A stretch of DNA of 64,000 nucleotides from positions 186,001-250,000 of the forward strand of contig NZ_FOFV01000007.1 of the NCBI RefSeq assembly GCF_900111005.1, given 5' to 3'. The translations under genes and the position numbers were made by a program. The notes below the pieces were generated by a model. That model saw nothing but the letters and a program-made list of their open reading frames with translations, searched no databases and had not been told where the DNA came from. Position 1 is the first letter of the stretch; every line of letters begins with the position of its first letter. Source of the DNA: Lentzea albida (lineage in GTDB: Bacteria > Actinomycetota > Actinomycetes > Mycobacteriales > Pseudonocardiaceae). Shown one piece after another: positions 43,570-51,622 of this stretch.

Positions 43570-43953
43570 GTGACTGATCACATCCTCGTCATCGGCTACG
43601 GCGACGCCGGGCGCCGTGCCGTCAACGCCGTGCTGGAGGCCCAGCCGGACGCGCGGCTGACCGTGCTGGACACCGACTTCGTCGCGGCCGCCGAGGCCGC
43701 GGCCAACGGCGCGACCGCGGTGGTCGGGGACGGGCGGGACAGATGCGCCCTCGACGAAGCCGCCGCCGACCTCGCCGACCGGGTCGTCATCGCCGTGCCG
43801 GACGACCTCAACGCGTTCCTGATCACCCGAGCGCTGCGGCCGGTCAACCCCGACACCGTGGTCGTGGTCGTCATCCGGGAACCGGAGAACCACGCCATCT
43901 TCTCGTCCGAAGGCACGCTGACGGTCCACATGGGACAGCTCGGCGATCGCTAG
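43570..43953 (+). CDS. Standalone TrkA-N (RCK_N) domain protein
   Basis: This 127-residue protein starts at GTG 43570. It is a single Rossmann NAD-binding RCK_N domain: HILVIGYGDAGRRAV (GxGxxG), VLDTD at the end of the second strand, VVGDGRD and VVIAVPDDLNAFLITRALR. It has no C-terminal RCK_C domain and no channel subunit next to it. RCK proteins gate potassium channels or transporters in response to NAD(H) or nucleotides. Here it probably acts on a channel encoded elsewhere or as a redox sensor. Its promoter is shared with the fasciclin, Moco oxidoreductase and anti-sigma genes. Confidence 0.85.
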   Translation: MTDHILVIGYGDAGRRAVNAVLEAQPDARLTVLDTDFVAAAEAAANGATAVVGDGRDRCALDEAAADLADRVVIAVPDDLNAFLITRALRPVNPDTVVVVVIREPENHAIFSSEGTLTVHMGQLGDR

Positions 43954-43955
43954 AA

Positions 43956-43990
43956 CTCCGGGAACCACGCCGTGTGCGTGGTCCCCGGAG
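43956..43990. terminator. Bidirectional terminator between RCK_N and fasciclin genes
   Basis: CTCCGGG and ACCACGC (43956-43970) pair with GCGTGGT and CCCGGAG (43976-43990), one mismatch, 5-nt loop, 14 pairs in all. It lies between convergent stops at 43953 and 44016. Confidence 0.82.
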
Positions 43991-44015
43991 CCGCGATGCC
44001 GGTGCCCTGGAGATG

Positions 44016-44672
44016 TCAGGCGGGCATCAGCACCGAGTCGATGAGGTACACGGTGGCGTTGGCGGTCTTGACGCCGCCGCAGATCACGTTGGCGTCGTTG
44101 ACCTTGATGGCGTCGCCGGAGCCGGTGACCTTCACGGTGCCGGTCTGCACGGTCTTCTGGTCGCCCGCGATCTTGTCGGGCGTGATCTGGCCGGGGACGA
44201 CGTGGTAGGTCAGGATCTTGGTGAGCAGCGCGTCGTCGGTCTTGAGGGTCTCGATGGTCGCGGCGTCGATCTTGGCGAACGCGGAGTCGACCGGCGCGAA
44301 CACGGTGAACTCGCCGCCGTTCAACGTCGAGACCAGGTTGACCTTCGGGTTCAGCTTGCCAGACACCGCGCTGACGAGCGTGGTGAGCAGCGGGTTGTTG
44401 CTCGCGGCGGTGGCGACCGGGTCGGCGGCCATGCCGCTCACGGAACCGGCACCGGACGGGACCTGCTTCGCGTAGTCGGCACAGCCAGGACCCACCAGGT
44501 TCGCCGCCGGGTCCGCCATCGCGGCCGACGAGGACGGAGCCGTCGAGGTGGGTGCGGCGGAGGAGGAACTGCTGCCGCTGCTGGCCATGTCACCCGAGCC
44601 GCACGCCGCGCCGAACAGGGCGAGCGAGGCGGCGCCGAGGGCCAGGACGGTGTTGCGGACGGTCTTGTTCAT
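44016..44672 (-). CDS. Fasciclin-domain lipoprotein (MPT70/MPT83-like)
   Basis: This 218-residue lipoprotein starts at ATG 44672 with GGGAGA upstream. The signal peptide [20 protein letters not shown] ends in the lipobox GAAC. A Ser/Ala/Thr-rich linker precedes one fasciclin (FAS1) domain (about 80-218): [59 protein letters not shown]. In mycobacteria the homologues MPT70 and MPT83 are SigK-regulated surface adhesins. The SigK-like promoter at 44714-44741 and the RskA gene nearby support the same control here. Confidence 0.93.
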   Translation of the reverse strand: MNKTVRNTVLALGAASLALFGAACGSGDMASSGSSSSSAAPTSTAPSSSAAMADPAANLVGPGCADYAKQVPSGAGSVSGMAADPVATAASNNPLLTTLVSAVSGKLNPKVNLVSTLNGGEFTVFAPVDSAFAKIDAATIETLKTDDALLTKILTYHVVPGQITPDKIAGDQKTVQTGTVKVTGSGDAIKVNDANVICGGVKTANATVYLIDSVLMPA

Positions 44673-44713
44673 GACAGGACATCTCCCAAGGGTTTTCGGG
44701 CTCTGTTGCTGGT

Positions 44714-44741
44714 GGTTCGATGCCGGTGCGGGAACGGATTG
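44714..44741 (-). promoter_or_regulatory. SigK-like promoter of the fasciclin gene
   Basis: On the minus strand: CAATCC (44741-44736), 16-bp spacer, CGAACC (44719-44714). The start codon is about 42 bp downstream, so this transcript has a short leader with a ribosome site. Confidence 0.75.
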
Positions 44742-44755
44742 GTGCACTGGCACGG

Positions 44756-46258
44756 TCAAGAACCGGCGACCGACGTGAAGACCATCGAGTGCCAGCCGGT
44801 GGCGCCGTCCGGGATCGGGGCGGCGCGCTCGTTGGTCTGCGTGTAGCCCTTGCGGTCGGTGGCACGGCATTCCACGGTGTGGTTGCCTTCCTTCAGGTCC
44901 AGCTCGATGCGCCACATCCGCCAGGTGTCGACGTTGACCTCGGTGCTGAGCGTCGCCTCCTGCCACGGGCCGCCGTCGACGCGGACCTCGACGCGGTCGA
45001 TGCCGACGTGCTGCGCCCACGCGATTCCCGCGGCGACGAACTTGCCCGCCGGCACGCGTTCGAACGACTTCGGCCGGTCGATCCTCGACATGACCTTGAC
45101 CGGGGCCTTCTTCCCCCAGCCGCGCTGCGCCCAGTACGGGTCGAACGCGTCGAAGGTCGTGAGTTCCGCGTCCACCAACCACTTCGTCGCGGAGACGTAG
45201 CCGTAGAGGCCGGGAACGACCATGCGGACGGGGAATCCGCGTTCGAGCGGCAGCGGTTCGCCGTTCATCCCGATGGCCAGCAAGGCGTTCGAGCCGGGCG
45301 CCATGATCGACTCGACCGGCGTGCCGCACGTCCAGCCGTCCACGCTGCGCGTCGCGAGCTGGTCGGCACCGGGGCGCACCCCCGCGTCGCGCAACAGGTC
45401 GGGCAGCGAGACGCCGATGAAGTTCGAGGTGGAGATGTACGGCCCGCCGACCTCGTTGGACACGCACACCAGCGTGATGGTCTTCTCCACCAGCGGACGC
45501 CGCAGCAGGTCGTCGTAGGTGAGCACCATTTCGTTGTCCACCATGCCGTGCACGCGCAGGCGCCAGTCCTCCGCCCGCAGGCGGGGGATGCTGAGCGCGG
45601 TGTCGACGCGGTAGAACTTCTCGTTCGGTGTCAGGAAGGTCGGCGTTCCCTCGCGGGAGAAGTCGGCGCCGAACGGGATCTCCGGCGCCTTGTCCCGCGG
45701 CCGCAACGTGATGCCGCGCCGCGACGCCTCGACGTCCACCCGTCCGGCGAGGAACTGCCCCGCCACCGCCGAGACCCCGGCCCCCGCGGCGATCGCGGCC
45801 GTGGTCAGCAGGAACTTCCGCCTGCCCGGCACCTCGGCGGGCGCGAGCGACCACAGCCAGCGGAAGACCACGACACCGGCCACGAGGCTCGCGATCGGGG
45901 CGATCACCGACCACCCGGTCGTGGTCGGCCTGGCCAGCACCGCCGCGATCCCGAGCAGCCCGAGCACCCCGGCGAGCGCGGTGCCGGGCCACGGGCTGCG
46001 GCGCGACAGCAGTCCCGCCACCACGCCGAGCACCGCGAGCACGACGGCCATGCCGCCCAGCAGCACCACCTTGTCGTTCTCGCCGAACGTGCGGATGGCG
46101 AAGTCCTTGACCGGGTGCGGGGTCAGGTCGATCGCCGTGTTGCCGACCGCGAGGAACGGTGACGCCAGCGGGCTCACCAGGCCCGCGACGAGGTGTCCCG
46201 CCGCCAGCGCCGCGGCCACCGCCACCAGGCCGATGAGAACGGATCGTGTTGCCTTCAC
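44756..46258 (-). CDS. Membrane-anchored molybdopterin-dependent oxidoreductase (sulfite oxidase family)
   Basis: This 500-residue protein starts at ATG 46258. The N-terminal part has about four or five TM helices (residues 5-30, 62-86, 93-110, 116-137, 148-171). The sulfite-oxidase-type Moco domain follows (about 180-400), with the molybdenum ligand C265 in [15 protein letters not shown] and the dimerisation domain (about 400-500; [30 protein letters not shown]). YedY/MsrP-type enzymes repair oxidised methionine or reduce other S-oxides in the envelope. It sits behind a SigK-like promoter and beside a fasciclin lipoprotein, so it may maintain exported surface proteins (inference). Confidence 0.9.
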   Translation of the reverse strand: MKATRSVLIGLVAVAAALAAGHLVAGLVSPLASPFLAVGNTAIDLTPHPVKDFAIRTFGENDKVVLLGGMAVVLAVLGVVAGLLSRRSPWPGTALAGVLGLLGIAAVLARPTTTGWSVIAPIASLVAGVVVFRWLWSLAPAEVPGRRKFLLTTAAIAAGAGVSAVAGQFLAGRVDVEASRRGITLRPRDKAPEIPFGADFSREGTPTFLTPNEKFYRVDTALSIPRLRAEDWRLRVHGMVDNEMVLTYDDLLRRPLVEKTITLVCVSNEVGGPYISTSNFIGVSLPDLLRDAGVRPGADQLATRSVDGWTCGTPVESIMAPGSNALLAIGMNGEPLPLERGFPVRMVVPGLYGYVSATKWLVDAELTTFDAFDPYWAQRGWGKKAPVKVMSRIDRPKSFERVPAGKFVAAGIAWAQHVGIDRVEVRVDGGPWQEATLSTEVNVDTWRMWRIELDLKEGNHTVECRATDRKGYTQTNERAAPIPDGATGWHSMVFTSVAGS

Positions 46259-46264
46259 GCGAGT

Positions 46265-46292
46265 GGTTCGAAACGATCCCCTGACCGGATTG
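46265..46292 (-). promoter_or_regulatory. SigK-like promoter of the Moco oxidoreductase gene
   Basis: On the minus strand: CAATCC (46292-46287), 16-bp spacer, CGAACC (46270-46265). The last base is 6 nt before the start codon at 46258, so the message is probably leaderless. Confidence 0.75.
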
Positions 46293-46341
46293 GCGTTACT
46301 CGTGAATCCGGCGGATCGGGTGACGGCTTCCGGGAGTGGTC

Positions 46342-47232
46342 ATGGACGAGGTCAAGGCGGAGTTCGTCGTCCTGGACGAGCGGTTCGCGCGTGTCAACGG
46401 CGACGAGTGGATCCAGCGCCTGCACACCGGCTGCCGGTGGACGGAGGGCCCCGCGTACTTCCCCGCCGGCCGCTACCTGGTGTTCAGCGACATCCCGAAC
46501 GACCGCGTGCTGCGCTGGGACGAGACCACCGGCGTCGTCGGCGTCTTCCGCGACCCGGCCGGATTCCACAACGGACACACGGTCGACCGGCAGGGCAGGC
46601 TCGTCAGCTGCGAGCACGGCAACCGGCGCGTGACCCGCACCGAGCACGACGGCTCGACCACCGTCATCGCGGAGACTTTCCAGGGCAAGAGGTTCAACAG
46701 CCCCAACGACGTCGTCGAGTCGTCGGACGGCGCGATCTGGTTCACCGACCCCAGCTACGGCATCGACAGCGACTACGAGGGACACCAGGCTCCCAGCGAG
46801 ATCGGCGGGTGCCACGTCTACCGCGCCGACCCGTCCGACGGTGCGGTGACGGTCGTGGCGGACGACTTCGACCGCCCGAACGGCCTCGCGTTCTCCCTGG
46901 ACGAGTCACTGCTGTACGTCACCGACACGGGCGCGGACCCCAGCCACATCAGGGTCTTCCGGGTCTCCGGGGGCACGCTCACCGGCGGTGAGGTCTTCGC
47001 CGTCGCCGACAACGGCGGCTACGACGGCATCCGCGTCGACGCGACCGGGCGTCTCTGGGCCGCGGCGCACGACGGCCTGCACTGCTTCGCGCCGGACGGC
47101 ACCCGCATCGGCAAGCTGCGGATACCCGAGGTCTGCTCCAACCTGACCTTCGGCGGACCGCGGCGCAACGACCTGTTCATCACCGCGTCGAGCTCGGTGT
47201 ACGCGCTGCGGGTGAACTTCACGGGTCCCTAG
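46342..47232 (+). CDS. SMP-30/gluconolactonase/LRE family protein
   Basis: This 296-residue beta-propeller lactonase starts at ATG 46342 behind CGGGAG. It has the divalent-metal residues expected of the family: E in RWTEGPAYF near residue 35, N in FNSPNDVVESSDGAIWFTDPSYG near residue 120 and DSD-like VTDTGADPS near residue 190, with NGLAFS. It hydrolyses sugar or other lactones (gluconolactone-type) in the cytoplasm. It is divergent from the Moco oxidoreductase, with 83 bp between starts, but it does not share the CAATCC promoter. The stop codon overlaps that of the opposite kinase gene. Confidence 0.88.
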   Translation: MDEVKAEFVVLDERFARVNGDEWIQRLHTGCRWTEGPAYFPAGRYLVFSDIPNDRVLRWDETTGVVGVFRDPAGFHNGHTVDRQGRLVSCEHGNRRVTRTEHDGSTTVIAETFQGKRFNSPNDVVESSDGAIWFTDPSYGIDSDYEGHQAPSEIGGCHVYRADPSDGAVTVVADDFDRPNGLAFSLDESLLYVTDTGADPSHIRVFRVSGGTLTGGEVFAVADNGGYDGIRVDATGRLWAAAHDGLHCFAPDGTRIGKLRIPEVCSNLTFGGPRRNDLFITASSSVYALRVNFTGP

Positions 47233-49259
47233 TTGGAGTTCGACAGGATCATCGAGTTCCACCACAGGTCGAGCTTGTCGAGGACGTTGATGTCGCCAGG
47301 CCTCTTCAACACGCCGATCGTGAGCGTCTTGCTGTCGACCCACCACACCTGGGCGTTGCCGTCGGCGATGAAGCACGTGGTGAACTCGCCGGGCAACGGC
47401 CCGGCGGTGTTGCGGTAGTAGAGCGCGTAGTGGATGACGTCGACCTTGGGCCGGCACCCGCCGCGGTCGTCCATGCGCGGAATCCCCCGGCTCGTCACCA
47501 GACCCAGGAAGTACGCGTCCTGCGCCGCCCGGTCGGCGAACAGCCGGAACTCGGACTCGGCCGGTTTCGCGTAGATGTCGTCGTCGGGACCGTTCGCCCT
47601 GGTGCACCGGACGGCGGCGACCGGCCCGTTGTCGGGCTTGACGGGCACGCAGGAGTTGACGGCGGTCTTGAAGACGCCCGGCAGCGCGGCCAGCAACGCG
47701 TCGTCCTGCGGCGACCGGGTCGTGGTGGTGGTCGGCGGCGCGCTCGACGTGCTCGACGTGCTGGACGGGGTGGTCGTGGTGCTGGTCGAGGTGCCGGAGC
47801 CGAGGGTGTTCTCGCGGTTGCCGATGATCAGGGCGGTGGCGACGATCCCGGCCACGACCGCGATGACGCCGCCGACGAGGGCCGCGCGCCTGGCCGGGGA
47901 GGTGGTGCGGGGGCGGTTCGGCGGGTAGGGCTGGGGGTGCACGGGCTGGGGGCCGGTGTGGAAGGGCGGCGGTCCCTGCTGGGGTGTGGTCGGCCTCGGG
48001 AACTGCGCGGAGCCGAGCGGACCCGCGGCGGCGGCCCGCGGCCAGCCGCCGGGTGGTGTGGCGTGCGCCGCCTGGCCGGCGGGTGGTGTCTGAGGGGTGA
48101 GGGGACGGACCTGACCGGCGTTACCAGCAGGTGCCACGCCGACGCCCGGTGCGCCAGGCCCGCCGTGCGCCACAGCGGCGCCCGGAGCTGCCTGCCCACC
48201 CACGACCGCAGCGGCACCAGACGCGGGCTGCCCACCCGCTGCCCCTGCGGCACCCGGCATGGGCTGCCCACCCGCTGCCCCTGCGCCACCAGGCATGGGC
48301 TGCCCACCCGGCGGCGTCGCGGGACCAGCCGGTCCCGCCGCCCCACCCGGCGGCGTCGCAGGCCCGGCCACTCCGGCCACCCCGGCCGGCGGCGTTGCGG
48401 GGCCGACCAGCCCCGCCCCGGCCATCCCCACGGCCGCAGCCGACCCCGTCAGCGCCTGAGCCGCAGCCCGGGCGAACTCCCCCGCACTCGCGTACCGGTC
48501 GTCCGGGCTCTTCGCCATGCCCTTCGCGATCACGCCGTCCAGCGCCGGCGGCACGGAGGGGTTCAGCGGCGACGCCTTGGGCGGCTCCTCCTTCATGTGC
48601 GCCCAGATCTGGGCGGCGGTGCCCTCCGCGGTGAACGGGCGGCGGCCCGCCAGGCACGCGAACAGGACGCAGGCCAGGGCGTACACGTCGGCGCGGCCGT
48701 CGACCGGGCCGCTCTCGAAGCGTTCCGGGGCCATGTAGTCGAGGGTGCCGACCACCGAACCCGAGGCGGTCAGGCTGGTGGCGGCCGGGGAGGAGCTGCG
48801 GGCGATGCCGAAGTCGACCAGGTACACGAAGTCGCCGGCGGCCACGAGGATGTTGGACGGCTTGACGTCGCGGTGCACGAGGCCGTCGGCGTGGGCGGCG
48901 TCGAGGGCGCTCGCCACCTGCTCGACGATGCGGACGGCTCGCGCCGGGTCGAGGGTCCGGCCGTTGATCAGGTCCGACAGGTCGGAGCCCTCGACCAGGC
49001 GCATGTCGAGGTAGAGGCGGTCGTCGATCTCGCCGTAGGCGTGGATCGGGATGACGTGCGGCTCGCGCAGCCGTGCGACGATCCGCGCCTCGCGGCGGAA
49101 GCGGGCCCGGTAGTCCTCGTCGTCGTGGTAGCCGGGCGAGAGGCGTTTGAGCGCCACGATGCGGTCGTGCGTCGTGTCGTAGGCCCGGTGCACCTCGCCC
49201 ATCCCGCCGCGACCGAGGAGTTCCTCGATCCGGTACGGCCCGAACGTCTCTTCCGTCAT
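47229..49259 (-). CDS. Membrane Ser/Thr protein kinase (Pkn-type) with long repetitive linker
   Basis: This 676-residue protein starts at ATG 49259. The kinase domain (about 8-265) has G-rich loop LLGRGGMGEV, K38 in VALKRL, HRD D131 in VHRDVKPSNIL, DFG D149 and APE in YMAPERF. A long Gly/Ala/Pro/Gln-rich linker (about 275-445) contains repeats of GGQPMPGAAGAA. A TM helix (about 455-478) leads to a Ser/Thr run and a unique extracellular domain of about 170 residues with four cysteines (SCVPV, VRCTR, GGCRP, TTCFI), which is probably the sensor. It is not fused to PASTA, so it is unlike PknB. The ligand is unknown. Confidence 0.93.
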   Translation of the reverse strand: MTEETFGPYRIEELLGRGGMGEVHRAYDTTHDRIVALKRLSPGYHDDEDYRARFRREARIVARLREPHVIPIHAYGEIDDRLYLDMRLVEGSDLSDLINGRTLDPARAVRIVEQVASALDAAHADGLVHRDVKPSNILVAAGDFVYLVDFGIARSSSPAATSLTASGSVVGTLDYMAPERFESGPVDGRADVYALACVLFACLAGRRPFTAEGTAAQIWAHMKEEPPKASPLNPSVPPALDGVIAKGMAKSPDDRYASAGEFARAAAQALTGSAAAVGMAGAGLVGPATPPAGVAGVAGPATPPGGAAGPAGPATPPGGQPMPGGAGAAGGQPMPGAAGAAGGQPASGAAAVVGGQAAPGAAVAHGGPGAPGVGVAPAGNAGQVRPLTPQTPPAGQAAHATPPGGWPRAAAAGPLGSAQFPRPTTPQQGPPPFHTGPQPVHPQPYPPNRPRTTSPARRAALVGGVIAVVAGIVATALIIGNRENTLGSGTSTSTTTTPSSTSSTSSAPPTTTTTRSPQDDALLAALPGVFKTAVNSCVPVKPDNGPVAAVRCTRANGPDDDIYAKPAESEFRLFADRAAQDAYFLGLVTSRGIPRMDDRGGCRPKVDVIHYALYYRNTAGPLPGEFTTCFIADGNAQVWWVDSKTLTIGVLKRPGDINVLDKLDLWWNSMILSNSN
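48130..48440 (-). repeat. Low-complexity coding repeats in the kinase linker
   Basis: Degenerate tandem 30-45-bp units encode GGQPMPGAAGAA, GPATPPGG and similar motifs in frame with the kinase. They form a flexible linker between the kinase and the TM helix and are a likely source of length polymorphism. Confidence 0.75.
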
Positions 49260-49432
49260 CGTCTCCGTGTCCCGAGCGCGTTGTCCCGTTCGAACCGACG
49301 CGTGCCGACGGCTGCTGGTTCCGCCGGATGCACGTGTCGACAGCCTACAAATCCCGCGGTCGGACGGTGTGCGGAAGCCGGTCGAAAGCACTGCCAATGC
49401 GGTGACGGTTCCGGCACGTGCGGCGACATAAG

Positions 49433-49450
49433 GATGCTTATCTAAGCATC
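49433..49450. promoter_or_regulatory. MarR operator candidate (18-bp inverted repeat)
   Basis: GATGCTTATCTAAGCATC, two perfect 8-bp arms with a 2-bp spacer, ends 18 bp before the marR GTG start. It is the standard place for autorepression. Confidence 0.8.
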
Positions 49451-49468
49451 GTTGGTTAAGCTGGTGCC

Positions 49469-49900
49469 GTGAAGCACCACCCAGCCGAAGTCGGACTCGC
49501 CGTGAAGCGCCTCCAGCACCGCCACCACCGGGCGATGAGCCAGGCGCTCGCCCCGCTCGGGCTGTCCCTCGTGCAATGGGACACCCTGCGCCACCTGCAG
49601 CGCCAGCCCGATGCCTCACTGCACGACCTCGCCGTGCTGACGTTCCAGACCGACCAGTCGTTCGGGTCGCTGGCGGTGCGCATGGCCGAGCGCGGGCTCA
49701 TCGAACGGGTCCCCGGCCCCGGCCGGGCGGTGCGGCACCGGCTCACCGAGGAGGGCGCCCGGCTGCTGAACGAGGGTCAGGTGCTCGCGGAACGGGTCGT
49801 GCGGTCGTCGTTCAGCGCGCTGACGGCCGAGCAGCTCGACCAGCTCGGCGACCTGCTGGACCTCGCACTCGGGAACGACCCCGTGGCGGACGAGGACTGA
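49469..49900 (+). CDS. MarR-family transcriptional regulator
   Basis: This 143-residue protein starts at GTG 49469. The winged helix covers residues about 35-100: LSLVQWDTLRHLQRQPDASLHDLAVLTFQTDQSFGSLAVRMAERGLIERVPGPGRAVRHRLTEEG. Dimerisation helices flank it. The inverted repeat at 49433-49450 next to its start is the likely operator. It is divergent from the Ser/Thr kinase (210 bp between starts), which it may also control. The inducing compound is unknown. Confidence 0.93.
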   Translation: MKHHPAEVGLAVKRLQHRHHRAMSQALAPLGLSLVQWDTLRHLQRQPDASLHDLAVLTFQTDQSFGSLAVRMAERGLIERVPGPGRAVRHRLTEEGARLLNEGQVLAERVVRSSFSALTAEQLDQLGDLLDLALGNDPVADED

Positions 49901-49903
49901 CCC

Positions 49904-50185
49904 TCACTCCACCGCGAGCCACTCCAGCTCCGCCGCCAGCACCCCGAGCTGGAACCGCGACTGCACGCCGAGCATCGACTGCAGGCGTGCGATGCGCCGG
50001 TTCAGCGTGCGCAGGCTGACGTCCAGCTCACGGGCGATCGCGCGGTCGGTCGCGCCGGTGCGCATGAGCCGCAGCAGGTGCTGCGTCGCCACCGTGGGCT
50101 CGCTGCCCACGGAGACCGCGTGATCTGCGCTGGGACGCGGCGCCGGGACCGAGGCCACTCCCAATGTCGTGCGGGTCACAGCCAT
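49904..50185 (-). CDS. Small LuxR-type HTH protein
   Basis: This 93-residue protein starts at ATG 50185. Nearly all of the C-terminal 60 residues form a LuxR/GerE helix-turn-helix: QHLLRLMRTGATDRAIARELDVSLRTLNRRIARLQSMLGVQSRFQLGVLA. The N-terminal 30 residues are disordered and Pro/Ala-rich. There is no receiver or sensor domain, so it is a standalone DNA-binding protein or the remnant of a larger regulator. Its stop is 3 bp from the convergent marR stop. The target genes are unknown. Confidence 0.78.
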   Translation of the reverse strand: MAVTRTTLGVASVPAPRPSADHAVSVGSEPTVATQHLLRLMRTGATDRAIARELDVSLRTLNRRIARLQSMLGVQSRFQLGVLAAELEWLAVE

Positions 50186-50297
50186 ATGACGACGGTATGT
50201 CCGACTATTGGCGGCAGTCAATCAAAAGTCGGGCACGTTGAGGTCACAAAGCCCGTGACTTACGGATGTGCCCCGCCGTTACTGCGAGACAGACGCG

Positions 50298-50332
50298 CGA
50301 AGGCCCCCGTGCGCACCGCACGAGGGCCTTCG
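50298..50332. terminator. Terminator hairpin after the ROK gene
   Basis: CGAAGGCCC and CGTGCG (50298-50306, 50308-50313) pair with CGCACG and GGGCCTTCG (50317-50322, 50324-50332), one mismatch, 3-nt loop. It lies 22 bp past the ROK stop and ends the six-gene sugar operon. Confidence 0.82.
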
Positions 50333-50353
50333 AGAAGCTCTGACCAAGCACGC

Positions 50354-51574
50354 CTACGTCGCGTGCGACGACACCATCTCTCCTGCGGAAACACCGGCGG
50401 CGACGGCGCCCAGCCGTGCGTCCAGGACCTCCGGCGACAGCACGTGCCGCACCACCATTGCCGCCGCGCCCAGCGCCCCGGCCGTGACCCCGGCGCCCGA
50501 CGCGACGATCCGCAGGTTCTCCGTGGCCAGGGGCAGCGAACGGCGGTAGATCGACTCGCGCACGCCCGCCAGCAGCATCTCCCCCGCCTCCGCCAGCAGC
50601 CCGCCGATGACGACGAGCGACGGGTTGAACATGCTCACGCAGCCGGCGAGCACCTCGCCGATGTCCCTGCCCGCCTGCCGCACGACGCGGCCGGCCTCGA
50701 GGTTCCCCGACCGGACCAGGTTGACGACGTCGGCCGTCGAGTGCGCGGGGTGGCCGAGGCCGCGCAGCTTCGCCGCGAGGGCGGGACCGGCGGCGACCGC
50801 CTCCAGGCACTCGGTGTTGCCGCACCGGCACAGCACCTCGGCCCCCTGGGGCACGCGGATGTGCCCGAGGTCGCCCGCCGCGCCCGCGGCACCGCGGTGC
50901 AGGACGCCGTTGCTGATCAGACCCGCGCCGATGCCGGTGGCGGCCTTCACGACGATCATGTGCCGCACGTCCGGGTGCGAGGCCGTGTGCTCGCCCAGCG
51001 CCATCAGGTTGACCTCGTTGTCGACGAGCACGGGCACGCCGAACTCCGCCTCGATCGCCGCGGGCACGTCGAACCCGTCCCAGCCCGGCATGATCGGCGG
51101 GTTGTTCGGGCGGCCCGTGGAGTGCTCGACCGGGCCGGGCAGGCCGATGCCGACGCCCGCGATCTCCGCGGGTTCGACCACCGGCAGCATCGAGCGCCAG
51201 GTCGCGACGAGCAGCGGCAGGATCACCTCGGGCCCATCCGCCACGTCCAGCTCGACCTGTTCGACGGAGAGCAGCCGGCACGCCAGGTCCGACACGGCGA
51301 CCGTGGCGTGCGTGGCGCCCACCTCGGCGGCCAGCACGAGGTGGGCGGTGGGGTTGAACCCGAAGCGGCCCGCGGGACGCCCGCCAGTGGACTCCCCCGT
51401 GCCGCTGTCGCTCACCAGCCCGGCGGCCACGAGCAGGTCCAGCCTGGCGCGCACCGTGGACCGGGCGAGGCCGGTCGCGGCCACGATCTCCGCTCGGGTG
51501 CGCGGGCTGCCGTCCATCAACAAGCGCAGCACAGCGGCCGGCGATCCCGCCTCGACACCCAAGGTGCTCTCCAT
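50354..51574 (-). CDS. ROK-family transcriptional repressor of the CUT2 sugar operon
   Basis: This 406-residue protein starts at ATG 51574. A winged helix-turn-helix (about 10-65; RTRAEIVAATGLARSTVRARLDLLVAAGLV) precedes the ROK kinase-like domain. The ROK zinc site CRCGNTECLE (CxCGxxxCxE) is intact, as are GVGIGLPGPVE and DNEVNLMALGEH. Such NagC/XylR-type proteins repress sugar genes until a sugar or sugar phosphate binds. It is the last gene of a six-gene operon whose first genes encode a CUT2 importer, so it probably regulates that operon by feedback. No obvious operator was identified. Confidence 0.92.
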   Translation of the reverse strand: MESTLGVEAGSPAAVLRLLMDGSPRTRAEIVAATGLARSTVRARLDLLVAAGLVSDSGTGESTGGRPAGRFGFNPTAHLVLAAEVGATHATVAVSDLACRLLSVEQVELDVADGPEVILPLLVATWRSMLPVVEPAEIAGVGIGLPGPVEHSTGRPNNPPIMPGWDGFDVPAAIEAEFGVPVLVDNEVNLMALGEHTASHPDVRHMIVVKAATGIGAGLISNGVLHRGAAGAAGDLGHIRVPQGAEVLCRCGNTECLEAVAAGPALAAKLRGLGHPAHSTADVVNLVRSGNLEAGRVVRQAGRDIGEVLAGCVSMFNPSLVVIGGLLAEAGEMLLAGVRESIYRRSLPLATENLRIVASGAGVTAGALGAAAMVVRHVLSPEVLDARLGAVAAGVSAGEMVSSHAT

Positions 51575-51622
51575 CGAACAATTGTCACATCGGTTCCAAA
51601 AGGCCGTGCACAACGGCCGGTG

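Noticed and set aside
48130..48440. Repeats as a possible mobile or regulatory repeat
   Set aside because: They are in frame within the kinase and encode a flexible linker.
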